Origin: Pelagibacteraceae bacterium AG-430-F16
GTDB taxonomy: Bacteria; Pseudomonadota; Alphaproteobacteria; Pelagibacterales; Pelagibacteraceae
Reading direction: 5' to 3'
NCBI GenBank assembly: GCA_003213015.1
Contig: QCOG01000003.1
Location: forward strand, 1 to 64,000
DNA length: 64,000 nt
Positions within the stretch are counted from its first letter, which is position 1, and every line of letters begins with the position of its first letter. Under the pieces are notes generated by a model that searched no databases, was not told the origin of the DNA, and worked only from the letters and a program-made list of their open reading frames with translations. Made by a program: the position numbers and the translations under genes. Of this stretch, positions 35,903-45,085 are shown piece by piece.

Positions 35903-36988
35903 ATGTTATATAATATACTTACAAGCTATTCGGATACATATTCATTCCTTAATTTTTTCAATTTTTTAACTGTGAGAACAGGTCTAGCTGTGATTACTGC
36001 AATGATCATAGTTTTTTTAATAGGAGATAAGTTTATTAACTTATTTTCATCAAAAAAAATTACAAATCCTATTCGCTCTGATGGGCCCGAAGATCATTTG
36101 ATCAAAAAAATTGGAACACCAACTATGGGTGGAGTATTAATATTAATAGGTTTATTTACAGGTATTTTTTTGTGGGCTGATTTATTAAATCCATATAATT
36201 GGTTATTAATATTCATCACTTTATCTTTTGGAATTTTAGGGGCATTCGATGATTATAAAAAAATTAAAGATGATAATTCAAATGGGATTTCTTCAAAATT
36301 AAAAATATTAATTCAAATTTTTCTTTGTCTAATTTCATTAATTATTTTTTATAAATTTATAGATTCTGATATTAAAACAAATTTGTATTTTCCATTTTTT
36401 AAAAATTTAGTAATTAACTTAGGGTGGTTTTTTATACCTTTTTATTTGTTTGTCATTGTTGGATCCTCTAATGCGGTAAATCTAACTGATGGTTTGGATG
36501 GATTAGCTACTGTTCCTGTTATACTTGTTGCGGGCTGTTTTGGTTTTATAAGTTATGTGTCAGGAAACGTAATTTTTGCAGACTATTTATTAATTCCTTA
36601 CATAGAGGGTGTAGGAGAAGTTGCAGTTTTTTGTGGAGCAATAATCGGAGCATCAATTGGTTTTTTATGGTTTAATGCGCCTCCTGCTAAAATATTCATG
36701 GGAGACACAGGCTCATTGGCTTTAGGTGGGTCTTTAGGTGCAATTGGAGTAACAACAAAACATGAGATAGTGTTAGCTATTACTGGTGGACTATTTGTAT
36801 TAGAAGCAATTTCAGTAATTGTGCAAGTAATTTCATTCAAACTAACAGGTAAAAGAATTTTTATGATGGCGCCAATTCACCATCATTTTGAAAAAAAAGG
36901 TTGGGCTGAGTCTACAATAGTCGTAAGATTTTGGATTATATCTCTTATTTTGGCGATGATTGGTTTAGCCACTTTAAAATTAAGATGA
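35903..36988 (+). CDS. mraY: MraY, phospho-MurNAc-pentapeptide translocase
   Basis: 361 residues with about ten membrane helices. KIGTPTMGGVLIL, FGILGAFDDYKK (the catalytic DD), SNAVNLTDGLDGLA and MAPIHHHFEKKGW are the diagnostic blocks. It joins the MurNAc-pentapeptide to undecaprenyl phosphate, producing lipid I. It starts 2 bp after the fusion gene and its stop overlaps the murD start by ATGA. Confidence 0.97.
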   Translation: MLYNILTSYSDTYSFLNFFNFLTVRTGLAVITAMIIVFLIGDKFINLFSSKKITNPIRSDGPEDHLIKKIGTPTMGGVLILIGLFTGIFLWADLLNPYNWLLIFITLSFGILGAFDDYKKIKDDNSNGISSKLKILIQIFLCLISLIIFYKFIDSDIKTNLYFPFFKNLVINLGWFFIPFYLFVIVGSSNAVNLTDGLDGLATVPVILVAGCFGFISYVSGNVIFADYLLIPYIEGVGEVAVFCGAIIGASIGFLWFNAPPAKIFMGDTGSLALGGSLGAIGVTTKHEIVLAITGGLFVLEAISVIVQVISFKLTGKRIFMMAPIHHHFEKKGWAESTIVVRFWIISLILAMIGLATLKLR

Positions 36989-38292
36989 AATCTTCAAAGG
37001 TATTCTTTCAAAATAAAAAAATTCTTATTTATGGATATGGTAAAACTGGCAAATCAGCCTTTAACTTTTTGAAAAAAAAAAATAATTTAAAAGTATTTGA
37101 CGATAATTTACTTCTAAAGAATCTTCCTTTTAACAAAAAGTTTATCAGAGGCAGTGATAAAGTAAATAATTTTGACTACATTTTATTAAGTCCCGGGGTA
37201 AACTATAGAAAATGTTTATTATCGAATGAGATAATAAAAAATAAAGAAAAGATCATCTCTGATTTGGATGTATTTTATAAAAGTTTTCCAGAAAATTTTT
37301 TTATCACAATCACAGGAACAAACGGAAAATCAACAACTTGCAAACTTTTATATCAGGTTCTTAAATCTCAAGGAATTCATACGAAATTAGTGGGTAATAT
37401 TGGAAAATCGATTTTATCAAACTATCATTTTTCCAAAAAAACATTATTTGTAGTTGAAGCTTCTTCTTATCAAATCGAATATAGCAAATTTTATAAAACC
37501 AATTTGGCAGTGATTTTAAATGTTTCGATAGATCATTTAGAAAGACATGGTAATTTCAAAAATTATGTCAAAAGCAAAATAAAACTTATTGCAATGCAAA
37601 ATAAAAGTTCTTGCGCTTTTATAGAAAACAAAAATAAAATTGTTGATAAAATATTAAATAAAAAAAAGATTAATTCAAAAGTTTTAAAAGTTGACAAAAA
37701 AATTTATTTGAAGTTTCAAAAATTAATTAAAAATAATTATCTAAATAATAGTGTAAATCAAAAAAATCTTGTCTTTATTTTTAATATTTGCAATTTTTTA
37801 AAAATTAATTTGAAAAAGATTATACCTACATTAAATAAATTTAAAGCTTTAAGATTTAGAAATGAAATTGTGATTAATTATAAAAAGATTAAAGTAATTA
37901 ATGACTCAAAATCAACCTCCTTTTCCTCTACCCAAGAGCTTATAGACGCCAAGAAGAAAACTTTCTGGATTTTAGGAGGATTACCCAAAAAAGGAGATAA
38001 ATTTACTTTGAATAAAAAATGTTGTTTTAATTTAAGGGCCTATATATTTGGAAAAAATTCTGATTTTTTTGCAAAAAAACTTAAGGATAAAGTCCGTTGT
38101 CAAAAGTTTGATAACATGATTTCCGCACTTAAGAAAATCAAAATTGACCTTGAAAAGGAACAAAAACCAAAGGAAAAAATTATTCTTTTTAGTCCCGCCT
38201 CAGCTTCTTTTGACAATTTCAAAAATTTCGAGGAAAGGGGAAGATATTTCAATTCTCAATTAAGAAAAATTGGTATTAACAGGAAAAAATAA
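36985..38292 (+). CDS. murD: MurD, UDP-MurNAc-L-Ala D-glutamate ligase
   Basis: 435 residues from ATG 36985, which overlaps the mraY stop as ATGA; the longer frame from 36931 would intrude 58 bp into mraY. GYGKTGKSAFNFL is the N-terminal Rossmann loop, ITGTNGKSTT the P-loop, VVEASSYQIEY and LNVSIDHLERHGN the middle domain, and NDSKSTSF the C-terminal glutamate-binding region. It adds D-Glu to UDP-MurNAc-L-Ala. Lys-rich, like its neighbours. Confidence 0.95.
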   Translation: MKSSKVFFQNKKILIYGYGKTGKSAFNFLKKKNNLKVFDDNLLLKNLPFNKKFIRGSDKVNNFDYILLSPGVNYRKCLLSNEIIKNKEKIISDLDVFYKSFPENFFITITGTNGKSTTCKLLYQVLKSQGIHTKLVGNIGKSILSNYHFSKKTLFVVEASSYQIEYSKFYKTNLAVILNVSIDHLERHGNFKNYVKSKIKLIAMQNKSSCAFIENKNKIVDKILNKKKINSKVLKVDKKIYLKFQKLIKNNYLNNSVNQKNLVFIFNICNFLKINLKKIIPTLNKFKALRFRNEIVINYKKIKVINDSKSTSFSSTQELIDAKKKTFWILGGLPKKGDKFTLNKKCCFNLRAYIFGKNSDFFAKKLKDKVRCQKFDNMISALKKIKIDLEKEQKPKEKIILFSPASASFDNFKNFEERGRYFNSQLRKIGINRKK

Positions 38293-38295
38293 GAT

Positions 38296-39402
38296 ATGAA
38301 TTTTTCGTTATATAATTGGTGGAAAGATATAGATAAATTTTTATTTTTTTTAGTAATCTTATTAATTTCTTTAGGTATTTTCTTTTCACTTGTTTCAACT
38401 TCTTTAATTGCATCTACCAAACTTGAGACAACAAGTTATTATTTTTTTTTTAAACAATTTATTTACACTTTGATTGGAATATTCACAATTTTCTTTTTTT
38501 CCTTACTTGAAGAAAAAACCTTCTATAAATTATCATTAGCATTTTTCATATTAATATTTTGTACGCTTATTTTAGTTCCAATTTTTGGTGTAGAAGTTAA
38601 GGGTTCTAAAAGATGGATAGATATATTCTTTTTCCCAAGGTTTCAACCAATCGAAATCCTTAAACCATTTTTAATAATCATACTGTCAATGATACTTACA
38701 TCTGAAAAATATTCTAATAAGTATGCAAGATATTTTTTTAGTTTGATTGCTATCATTCCAATTATCCTTTTATTGTTCTTGCAGCCAGATATTGGTCAAA
38801 CATTATTAGTATTATGTCTTTGGTTAAGTCTCATATTTGTTTCAGGTATAAATCTTATATTTTTAATACTTTTTATATTAATTGGTCTATGCACTTTGTT
38901 TCTGATGATTAATCTTATCCCGAAATTGAATTATATAAAATTTAGGATTGAATCATTTTTTGATGTAACCTCCAAAGGAAATTATCAGTCCGAGAGAGCA
39001 TCAGAAGCAATTATGAATGGGGGTTTTTTTGGAAAAGGTATTGGAGAAGGCACTCTAAATGTTAGAGTGCCAGAGGCTCATACAGATTACGTTATTGCCG
39101 TTATAGCCGAGGAATTTGGAATAATATCAATAATAGGAATTATTCTAATATTTCTATGTCTTATTTTTAGAGTTTTCAAAAAAGTATCAACTATAGAAAA
39201 TGAATGTTTCAAATTAATACTTGTAGGCTCTGTATTGTTAATTCTTTTTCAAGTTTTAGTTCATATTGGAGTAAATATTAGATTCTTACCCACAACAGGA
39301 ATGACTTTGCCATTTCTTAGTTATGGAGGTTCCTCTATAATTGGTTCTTCAATACTAATAGGAATAATTTTAAATTTAACAAAGAGAAAAATTAATAAAT
39401 GA
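38296..39402 (+). CDS. ftsW: FtsW, SEDS peptidoglycan glycosyltransferase
   Basis: 368 residues, about ten membrane helices. GSKRWIDIFFFPRFQPIEILKP near 112, FLQPDIGQTLL near 155, HTDYVIAVIAEEFG near 255 with the catalytic-loop aspartate, and TTGMTLPFLSYGGSS near 330 are SEDS signatures. It polymerises lipid II at the septum together with FtsI. The overlap with murG is ATGA. Confidence 0.95.
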   Translation: MNFSLYNWWKDIDKFLFFLVILLISLGIFFSLVSTSLIASTKLETTSYYFFFKQFIYTLIGIFTIFFFSLLEEKTFYKLSLAFFILIFCTLILVPIFGVEVKGSKRWIDIFFFPRFQPIEILKPFLIIILSMILTSEKYSNKYARYFFSLIAIIPIILLLFLQPDIGQTLLVLCLWLSLIFVSGINLIFLILFILIGLCTLFLMINLIPKLNYIKFRIESFFDVTSKGNYQSERASEAIMNGGFFGKGIGEGTLNVRVPEAHTDYVIAVIAEEFGIISIIGIILIFLCLIFRVFKKVSTIENECFKLILVGSVLLILFQVLVHIGVNIRFLPTTGMTLPFLSYGGSSIIGSSILIGIILNLTKRKINK

Positions 39403-40463
39403 GTTCTATGATAATAAGCACTGGTGGGACAGGTGGGCACGTTATTCCAGCTAAGGTATTTTATGATTATTTTAAGGAAAAATTTAAAGTAAAGATAATT
39501 TCAGATAAAAGAGGCCTAAATTTCATTGAAAAAGAAAATTACAACGTGAGTGAAATTCATATCCCACAATTTAAAAAAAATTTAAGTATTATAATATTTC
39601 CTTTTTTTTTAATTGTTTCATTTTTAAAATCCTTATTTTTTCTAAAAAAAGAAAATCCAAAATTGCTATTATCTACAGGCGGATACATGAGTATTCCGCA
39701 CTGCCTCGCAGCAAAAATTTTAAATATTAAAATATTCCTTTTTGAACCAAATTTAGTAATTGGGAGATCTAATCTATTATTGTTAAGATTTTGCAAAAAA
39801 ATTTTTGCGTATGAAAATAATTTAAAAAATTTACCCTCAAAATTTTCACATAAACTTAAAGTAATCAAACCCATAGTCAGAAAAGAATTTTTGAAACAAA
39901 AAAAAACTTTTTCATCTAATAATGGATTAAAAATTTTAATAATTGGAGGAAGTCAAACAGCAAAAAAATTAGACACTATTTTTCTTAAAGATATTTTAAA
40001 AATCTCAAAGATAATAAACTTAACTATATATCACCAAACTAGCAAATCTAACGAAGAATATATAAAAAATTTTTATCAAGAAAACAGTATTGAAAATAAA
40101 GTTTTTACTTTTGAAGATAAATTAAGTGAAATTATGTCGTTATGTAATTTTGCAATTACACGTGCAGGAGCATCAACTTTATCAGAACTTGTTTCCTTAA
40201 AAATCCCATTTTTAGCAATTCCTTTTCCATTTTCAAAAGATGATCATCAATATTTTAATGCAAAGTTTTATGTGGATAAAAATTTTGGTTGGCTTATTAA
40301 TGAACATGAAATTTTTGAAAACTATTTCTATCAATTTTATATAGAAAATATTCAGAACAAAAAAATGTTGGAACACAAGGTAGAAAAAATGAGCAATTTT
40401 ATTTTTGAAGAATTATGGACTGAAAACTTTAATATGATAGAGCGAACTTTTTATGAAAATTAA
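39399..40463 (+). CDS. murG: MurG, lipid II-forming GlcNAc transferase
   Basis: 354 residues of GT28. ISTGGTGGHVIPA at the N-terminus is the diphosphate loop, STGGYMSIPHCLAAK near 90 and EPNLVIGRSN near 117 are the acceptor region, and ITRAGASTLSELVSLKIPFLAIPFP near 252 with DHQYFNAKF is the UDP-GlcNAc site. It makes lipid II on the inner face of the membrane. murC begins 11 bp inside its 3' end. Confidence 0.96.
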   Translation: MSSMIISTGGTGGHVIPAKVFYDYFKEKFKVKIISDKRGLNFIEKENYNVSEIHIPQFKKNLSIIIFPFFLIVSFLKSLFFLKKENPKLLLSTGGYMSIPHCLAAKILNIKIFLFEPNLVIGRSNLLLLRFCKKIFAYENNLKNLPSKFSHKLKVIKPIVRKEFLKQKKTFSSNNGLKILIIGGSQTAKKLDTIFLKDILKISKIINLTIYHQTSKSNEEYIKNFYQENSIENKVFTFEDKLSEIMSLCNFAITRAGASTLSELVSLKIPFLAIPFPFSKDDHQYFNAKFYVDKNFGWLINEHEIFENYFYQFYIENIQNKKMLEHKVEKMSNFIFEELWTENFNMIERTFYEN

Positions 40464-41868
40464 TCTAGGAAAAAAAGAAACAATCCATTTCATTGGTATA
40501 GGAGGCATTGGTATGAGTGGATTAGCATTAATAATGAATCAACTTGGTTTCAAAATACAGGGAAGTGATATTTCAATAAATAAAAATATAGAAAGATTGA
40601 GGAAAAGTGAGATTAAAATTTTTACAAAACATAAAATTTCTAACCTAAACAAAGCTAATATTGTAGTCATATCCTCAGCAATTAAAAATAATAATATTGA
40701 GTTAAACGCAGCCAAGAAAAAAGATTTACCAATTTATAAAAGGGGAGACATGCTTGCACACATGACCTCGCTTAAAAAAAATATTGTTGTGGCAGGTTCT
40801 CATGGAAAAACTACTACGACTTCATTAATTGCAAGTGTTTTTTCAAAAGCAAAATTAGATCCTACAATAATAAATGGAGGTGTGATAAATTCAATTAACA
40901 GTTCAGCTAAACTTGGGAACAGTGAATGGTGTGTGCTCGAGTCTGATGAATCTGACGGTAGTTTTATAAAAGTTCCATTCACTTATTCTATTATTACTAA
41001 TATTGATAGAGAACATATGGATTTTTATAAGTCTGAGGATAATTTAAAAAAATATTTTGCAAAATTTATTTCAAACGTCCCATCTTTTGGCAAAACATTT
41101 TTGTGTATCGATGATGTCAATAATAGAAGCTTACTTAAAAAAAATCTTGTTAAAAACTATTTTACTTATGGTGTTAACAAAGGTTCTAATTTTAGAATTT
41201 CAAATATAAAGTACAAATCAAATAGATCAATTTTTGATCTAATTATTAAGATACCAAATAAAAAAAAGATAAGTATTAAAAATATAGAAATTCCCTTGAT
41301 TGGATTTCATAATATAAGTAATGCTGCTGCAGCATTTGCATTAACTTCTCATATAGGAATAACTACAAACTTAATAAAAAAAAGCCTCAAAGATTTTCAA
41401 GGGGTCGAAAGAAGGTTTAATAAGGTTTTTAATTTTAATGGCGTAACTTTTTTTGATGATTATGCTCATCACCCAACTGAAATTAAAGAGGTTTTAAATG
41501 GTGTAAAAAAAAGCTATTCAAACAAAAAAGTCATATCTATTTTTCAACCACACAGAATTTCAAGACTAAATGATTTAAGTAGTGACTTTAGCAAATCATT
41601 TAAAAATTCAGATCAAGTATTATTATGCCCTGTTTTTAAAGCAGGTGAAAAAATTAAATTGAAATTTAAATATGAAAAATTTGCTAGAGATATATCAAAA
41701 AATTCAAAAGCGTTGGTAATTATGATAAATCAAAAACAAGACCTTGTAAATTTCTTTAAAAACAATTTAAAAGGAAATGAAATTGTAATTGGAATGGGTG
41801 CTGGATCAATATCTGGATGGTTAAAAGAACTAAAAATTTTCTTAAAAAATGAACATGCAAGAATTTAA
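40453..41868 (+). CDS. murC: MurC, UDP-MurNAc L-alanine ligase
   Basis: 471 residues. HFIGIGGIGMSGLALI is the N-terminal Rossmann motif, VAGSHGKTTTTS near 114 the P-loop, VLESDESDGSF near 158 and NIDREHMDFY near 182 the middle domain, and DDYAHHPTEIKE near 338 the C-terminal motif. It starts the peptide stem by adding L-Ala. It overlaps murB by 20 bp. Confidence 0.97.
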   Translation: MKINLGKKETIHFIGIGGIGMSGLALIMNQLGFKIQGSDISINKNIERLRKSEIKIFTKHKISNLNKANIVVISSAIKNNNIELNAAKKKDLPIYKRGDMLAHMTSLKKNIVVAGSHGKTTTTSLIASVFSKAKLDPTIINGGVINSINSSAKLGNSEWCVLESDESDGSFIKVPFTYSIITNIDREHMDFYKSEDNLKKYFAKFISNVPSFGKTFLCIDDVNNRSLLKKNLVKNYFTYGVNKGSNFRISNIKYKSNRSIFDLIIKIPNKKKISIKNIEIPLIGFHNISNAAAAFALTSHIGITTNLIKKSLKDFQGVERRFNKVFNFNGVTFFDDYAHHPTEIKEVLNGVKKSYSNKKVISIFQPHRISRLNDLSSDFSKSFKNSDQVLLCPVFKAGEKIKLKFKYEKFARDISKNSKALVIMINQKQDLVNFFKNNLKGNEIVIGMGAGSISGWLKELKIFLKNEHARI

Positions 41869-42754
41869 AATCTTTAAAGATCAAAACAATTCTAATCTAA
41901 AATTTGATTTCTCTCTTAAAAATTTGAATTGGATGAATATTGGTGGTTCAGCAAAGGTTTTTTTTAAACCAGAAAATTTAAAAGAGCTAATAAGTTTTTT
42001 AAAAATAATACCAAAATATAAAAAACATGTTTTAGGAGCAGGATCTAATCTTTTAATTAGTGAAAATTTGGGGGAAAAAATTTTTATTAAGTTAGGTAAA
42101 AATTTTAGCAATATATCATTGATTGATGACAATAAATTAATTGCTGGCTGTTCATCCTTAGATAAAAATGTTTCTGACTTTGCTTGTGAAAATGGCTTAT
42201 CTGGTTTAGAATTTTTGTCTTGTATACCAGGTTCAGTAGGTGGTGGTATAAGAATGAATTCCGGATGTTTTGGGTCTGAATTTAAAGATTTTTTAGTTTC
42301 AATTCAAGTAGTAGATTTTGAAGGAAGGGTAAGTTCGATTAGAAAAAAAGATATTATTTTTGGTTATAGGGAGTGCAATTTACCTTATGACTTAATCTTT
42401 TTAAGTGCCACATTTGAATGCAAAAAAAGTAACAAGGAATTAATAAGAAAAGAAATTGAAAGATTAAAAAAACTTAAAGAATCATCTCAACCATTAAGAA
42501 TCAAAACTGGGGGGAGTACTTTTAAAAATCCAGTCAAAAGTACTCAAAGGAAAGTTTGGGAACTTATACGTGAAAGTGTGCCTGAAGATATTAGTTTTGG
42601 TGATGCTAAAATTTCATCTAAACATAGCAATTTCTTTGTTAATTCAAAAAATGCCTCTTTTTCTGAAATGAACAATTTAATAAATTTTGTAAGAGACGAG
42701 GTTAAAAAAAAAACAGGTATATCTTTAGATCTTGAGATAGAAATAATAGAATAG
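41849..42754 (+). CDS. murB: MurB, UDP-N-acetylenolpyruvoylglucosamine reductase
   Basis: 301 residues, type I-like FAD enzyme. NIGGSAKVFFKPEN near 31, LGAGSNLLIS near 61, SCIPGSVGGGIRMNSGCFG near 126, GYRECNLPYD near 171 and KTGGSTFKNP near 218 (catalytic Ser) are all clear. It reduces UDP-GlcNAc-enolpyruvate to UDP-MurNAc. A second ATG at 41855 is an equally possible start. Confidence 0.97.
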   Translation: MNMQEFKIFKDQNNSNLKFDFSLKNLNWMNIGGSAKVFFKPENLKELISFLKIIPKYKKHVLGAGSNLLISENLGEKIFIKLGKNFSNISLIDDNKLIAGCSSLDKNVSDFACENGLSGLEFLSCIPGSVGGGIRMNSGCFGSEFKDFLVSIQVVDFEGRVSSIRKKDIIFGYRECNLPYDLIFLSATFECKKSNKELIRKEIERLKKLKESSQPLRIKTGGSTFKNPVKSTQRKVWELIRESVPEDISFGDAKISSKHSNFFVNSKNASFSEMNNLINFVRDEVKKKTGISLDLEIEIIE

Positions 42755-43666
42755 ATGAAAAAAAGGATTCTTATTCTTGGAGGTGGTATTTCAGGGGAAA
42801 GATCTATTAGTCTCAAAACCGCAAAAGCAGTGCAGAGCTGTATAAAAAAAAAATATAATTGCAAAATAGTTGAACCTGATGAGAATTTAACAAAAAAAAT
42901 TGATAGATTTTCTCCCCATGTTGTTTTCAACGCTTTACACGGAAGATTTGGTGAAGATGGTTTCATTCAAACCTACTTAGAAAGTAAAGGGGTTAGGTAC
43001 ACTCATTCGGGTGTCTTTTCCTCTATGATGGCAATGGATAAAGAAATTTCAAAAAAATTATTTATTAGAAATAAAATTTTAACACCAAAATTTCAAAAAA
43101 TAAGAACAAATTTAAATAAAAAAGAAGTTATAAAATTATTAAAAAAAAAAATTAAGTTTCCTGTAGTTATTAAACCAATAAATGAGGGGTCAAGTTTAGG
43201 TGTTTATATTTGTAATGAAAAAAATATTATTAAAAATTTAAAAAAACTTAAAGCTTACGATGAGGTTCTAGTGGAAAAATTTATACCAGGAAGAGAAATT
43301 CAAGTGGCAATACTTGGTAAAAAAAAACTAGGTGTCATAGAGTTAAGACCCAAAAGAAAGTTTTATGATTATAAAGCGAAGTACAGCTCTAAGGCGAAAA
43401 CAAAACATGTTATACCTGTAAATATTAAAAAAAAAGATTATCAAAATGTGATGAATATAGCCTTAAAAGCACATAAAGTTTTAAAGTGTAGGGGAGTGAC
43501 TAGATCTGATTTTAAATTTTACAATGGAAAGTTTTATCTTTTGGAAACTAATACTCAGCCGGGAATGACCAATCTTTCATTAGTTCCAGAAATAGCATTG
43601 TATCATGGTATGAGTTTCTTTTCGTTGATAGACTGGATTATTAAAGATGCTTCAAAAAATAGATAA
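42755..43666 (+). CDS. ddl: D-alanine--D-alanine ligase
   Basis: 303 residues of the ATP-grasp fold. ILILGGGISGERSISLKTA at the start, NALHGRFGEDGFIQTYLE near 64, MAMDKEISKKLF near 92, IKPINEGSSLGVYI near 138 and LLETNTQPGMTNLSLVPE near 258 are the DdlB blocks. The dipeptide it makes is used by the MurF half of the fusion upstream. The gene starts on the base after the murB stop and overlaps ftsQ by 20 bp. Confidence 0.96.
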   Translation: MKKRILILGGGISGERSISLKTAKAVQSCIKKKYNCKIVEPDENLTKKIDRFSPHVVFNALHGRFGEDGFIQTYLESKGVRYTHSGVFSSMMAMDKEISKKLFIRNKILTPKFQKIRTNLNKKEVIKLLKKKIKFPVVIKPINEGSSLGVYICNEKNIIKNLKKLKAYDEVLVEKFIPGREIQVAILGKKKLGVIELRPKRKFYDYKAKYSSKAKTKHVIPVNIKKKDYQNVMNIALKAHKVLKCRGVTRSDFKFYNGKFYLLETNTQPGMTNLSLVPEIALYHGMSFFSLIDWIIKDASKNR

Positions 43667-44324
43667 TAAGAAATATATTTTTTTTTATTTGATAATTTTT
43701 ATAATTTTATCCTCAATACATAATTCTAATTTTAAAAATTATAATTTTTTTACTATTAAAAAAATTGAGGTTGTTGGTTTAAATGAAACTGATAATTTAC
43801 TTTTAGAAAATAAATTAACAAATTTGATTGGATCGAATATTTTTTCACTTAATAAAGAGTCGTTTAAATTAATAAACACTGTAAATTTAATAAAAAGTTA
43901 TAATGTAAAAAAAATATACCCGAATCAAGTAAAAGTTAATCTTGAGCCAGCTGTGGCCATCAGTGTTGTCATATATTTTAATGAAAAAGTTATCTTAGGA
44001 AATAACGGAAAAATAATTTACTTAAAAAACTTACCAAAAAACGTTCCTGAGGTTACTGGAACCAATGATATAAACAAAGTTTTTCAAACTATAAAAATTT
44101 TTAACAAATCTAATTTTGACATTAAAAATATAAAAAAAATTAATTTTTTTCCAAGCGAAAGAATAGATATTGAATTAGAAAATGACAAAAAGATTAAATT
44201 TCCAATTAATTTAACGATTAGAAGTTTAAATTTTAGCAGGAGACTAATTGAAAAGGAAGAATTCAATAAATCAAAAATTATAGATTTGAGAATTCCAGGT
44301 AAGATTATAACTTATGATAAATAA
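43647..44324 (+). CDS. ftsQ: FtsQ / DivIB-like division protein
   Basis: 225 residues: a short cytoplasmic stub, one membrane helix (about 10-25), then a POTRA domain (FFTIKKIEVVGLNETDNLLLENKL ... NVKKIYPNQVKVNLEPAVAISV) and the FtsQ beta domain. The POTRA pattern and position between ddl and ftsA are the basis. It is shorter than the 270-300 residues usual in proteobacteria. It overlaps the ftsA-like gene by 11 bp. Confidence 0.85.
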   Translation: MLQKIDNKKYIFFYLIIFIILSSIHNSNFKNYNFFTIKKIEVVGLNETDNLLLENKLTNLIGSNIFSLNKESFKLINTVNLIKSYNVKKIYPNQVKVNLEPAVAISVVIYFNEKVILGNNGKIIYLKNLPKNVPEVTGTNDINKVFQTIKIFNKSNFDIKNIKKINFFPSERIDIELENDKKIKFPINLTIRSLNFSRRLIEKEEFNKSKIIDLRIPGKIITYDK

Positions 44325-45018
44325 AGATGTCCAAAACTTTTATTTTGCAATAGTGGGTCAAAACCTTCACATTAATTATTTTAGCTCTAAAGATTATGAT
44401 TCCAGTTATCAAAAAAAATACTTAATGCCTGATACTTTAGGTAATAATTTAAACTTGATTATAGTAAAGAAATTTATTTCAGAAAAAATTAAAGATTTTG
44501 AAAAAAATGTTGGAAATTTTATTGAAAAAATTAATTTAATTACTGATGCTCAGTCTGATCAATACTCATTTAGCTTAAAAAATAAATTTGATACTGATAG
44601 AATAAAAGAGACCGATGTTCTAAGACTAATTAGTGATGCAAAGCAACAAATTATAAGAAACAATAAAGATTCTGTTATTTTACATTTGATAGTTGATAAA
44701 TACATAGTCGATGGCGAAGAATATTTAGAGTTTCCTGAGAACGTAAATTATAAGGAATTTGTTGTTGAAGTTAGTTTTATCACAATTCAAAACACAATTG
44801 TAAAAACACTAAATAAAATCTTTAAAGATTGTAATATTGAGGTAAAAAAAATTATCAGCCATCAATATTCAAGTAGATTTGCAGAAAAAACCGATACAAG
44901 TCCTTGTATTGCTGGAAAAAAGGTGAGTGATGGCATTAACCCTTCAGAGGTAATAATTTATAATCTTTATTCTAAAAAGCAGGGTTTCTTTGAAAAAATG
45001 TTCAATTTCTTCAGTTAA
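44314..45018 (+). CDS. ftsA: Reduced FtsA-like protein (1A/1C region plus amphipathic tail)
   Basis: 234 residues, against about 410-420 for FtsA. The segment from about 110 (DVLRLISDAKQQI ... VILHLIVDKYIVDGEEYLEFPENV ... FVVEVSFIT ... CNIEVKKIISHQYSSRF) matches the FtsA 1C (SHS2) domain, whose consensus contains LHxxPxxYxVDG. The N-terminal ~90 residues look like a decayed 1A part without the GT(S) phosphate loop. Domains 2A and 2B, with the second ATP loop and the FtsZ-tail site, are missing. The protein ends KKQGFFEKMFNFFS, like the amphipathic membrane-targeting helix that closes FtsA. It sits exactly where ftsA belongs, between ftsQ and lpxC. Confidence 0.7.
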   Translation: MINKDVQNFYFAIVGQNLHINYFSSKDYDSSYQKKYLMPDTLGNNLNLIIVKKFISEKIKDFEKNVGNFIEKINLITDAQSDQYSFSLKNKFDTDRIKETDVLRLISDAKQQIIRNNKDSVILHLIVDKYIVDGEEYLEFPENVNYKEFVVEVSFITIQNTIVKTLNKIFKDCNIEVKKIISHQYSSRFAEKTDTSPCIAGKKVSDGINPSEVIIYNLYSKKQGFFEKMFNFFS

Positions 45019-45085
45019 ATCTTGTATTGTTTCGTAACATAACTTGTTTTTTCTTTGATTTAACAGATGAATATAAGTTTTTCTG

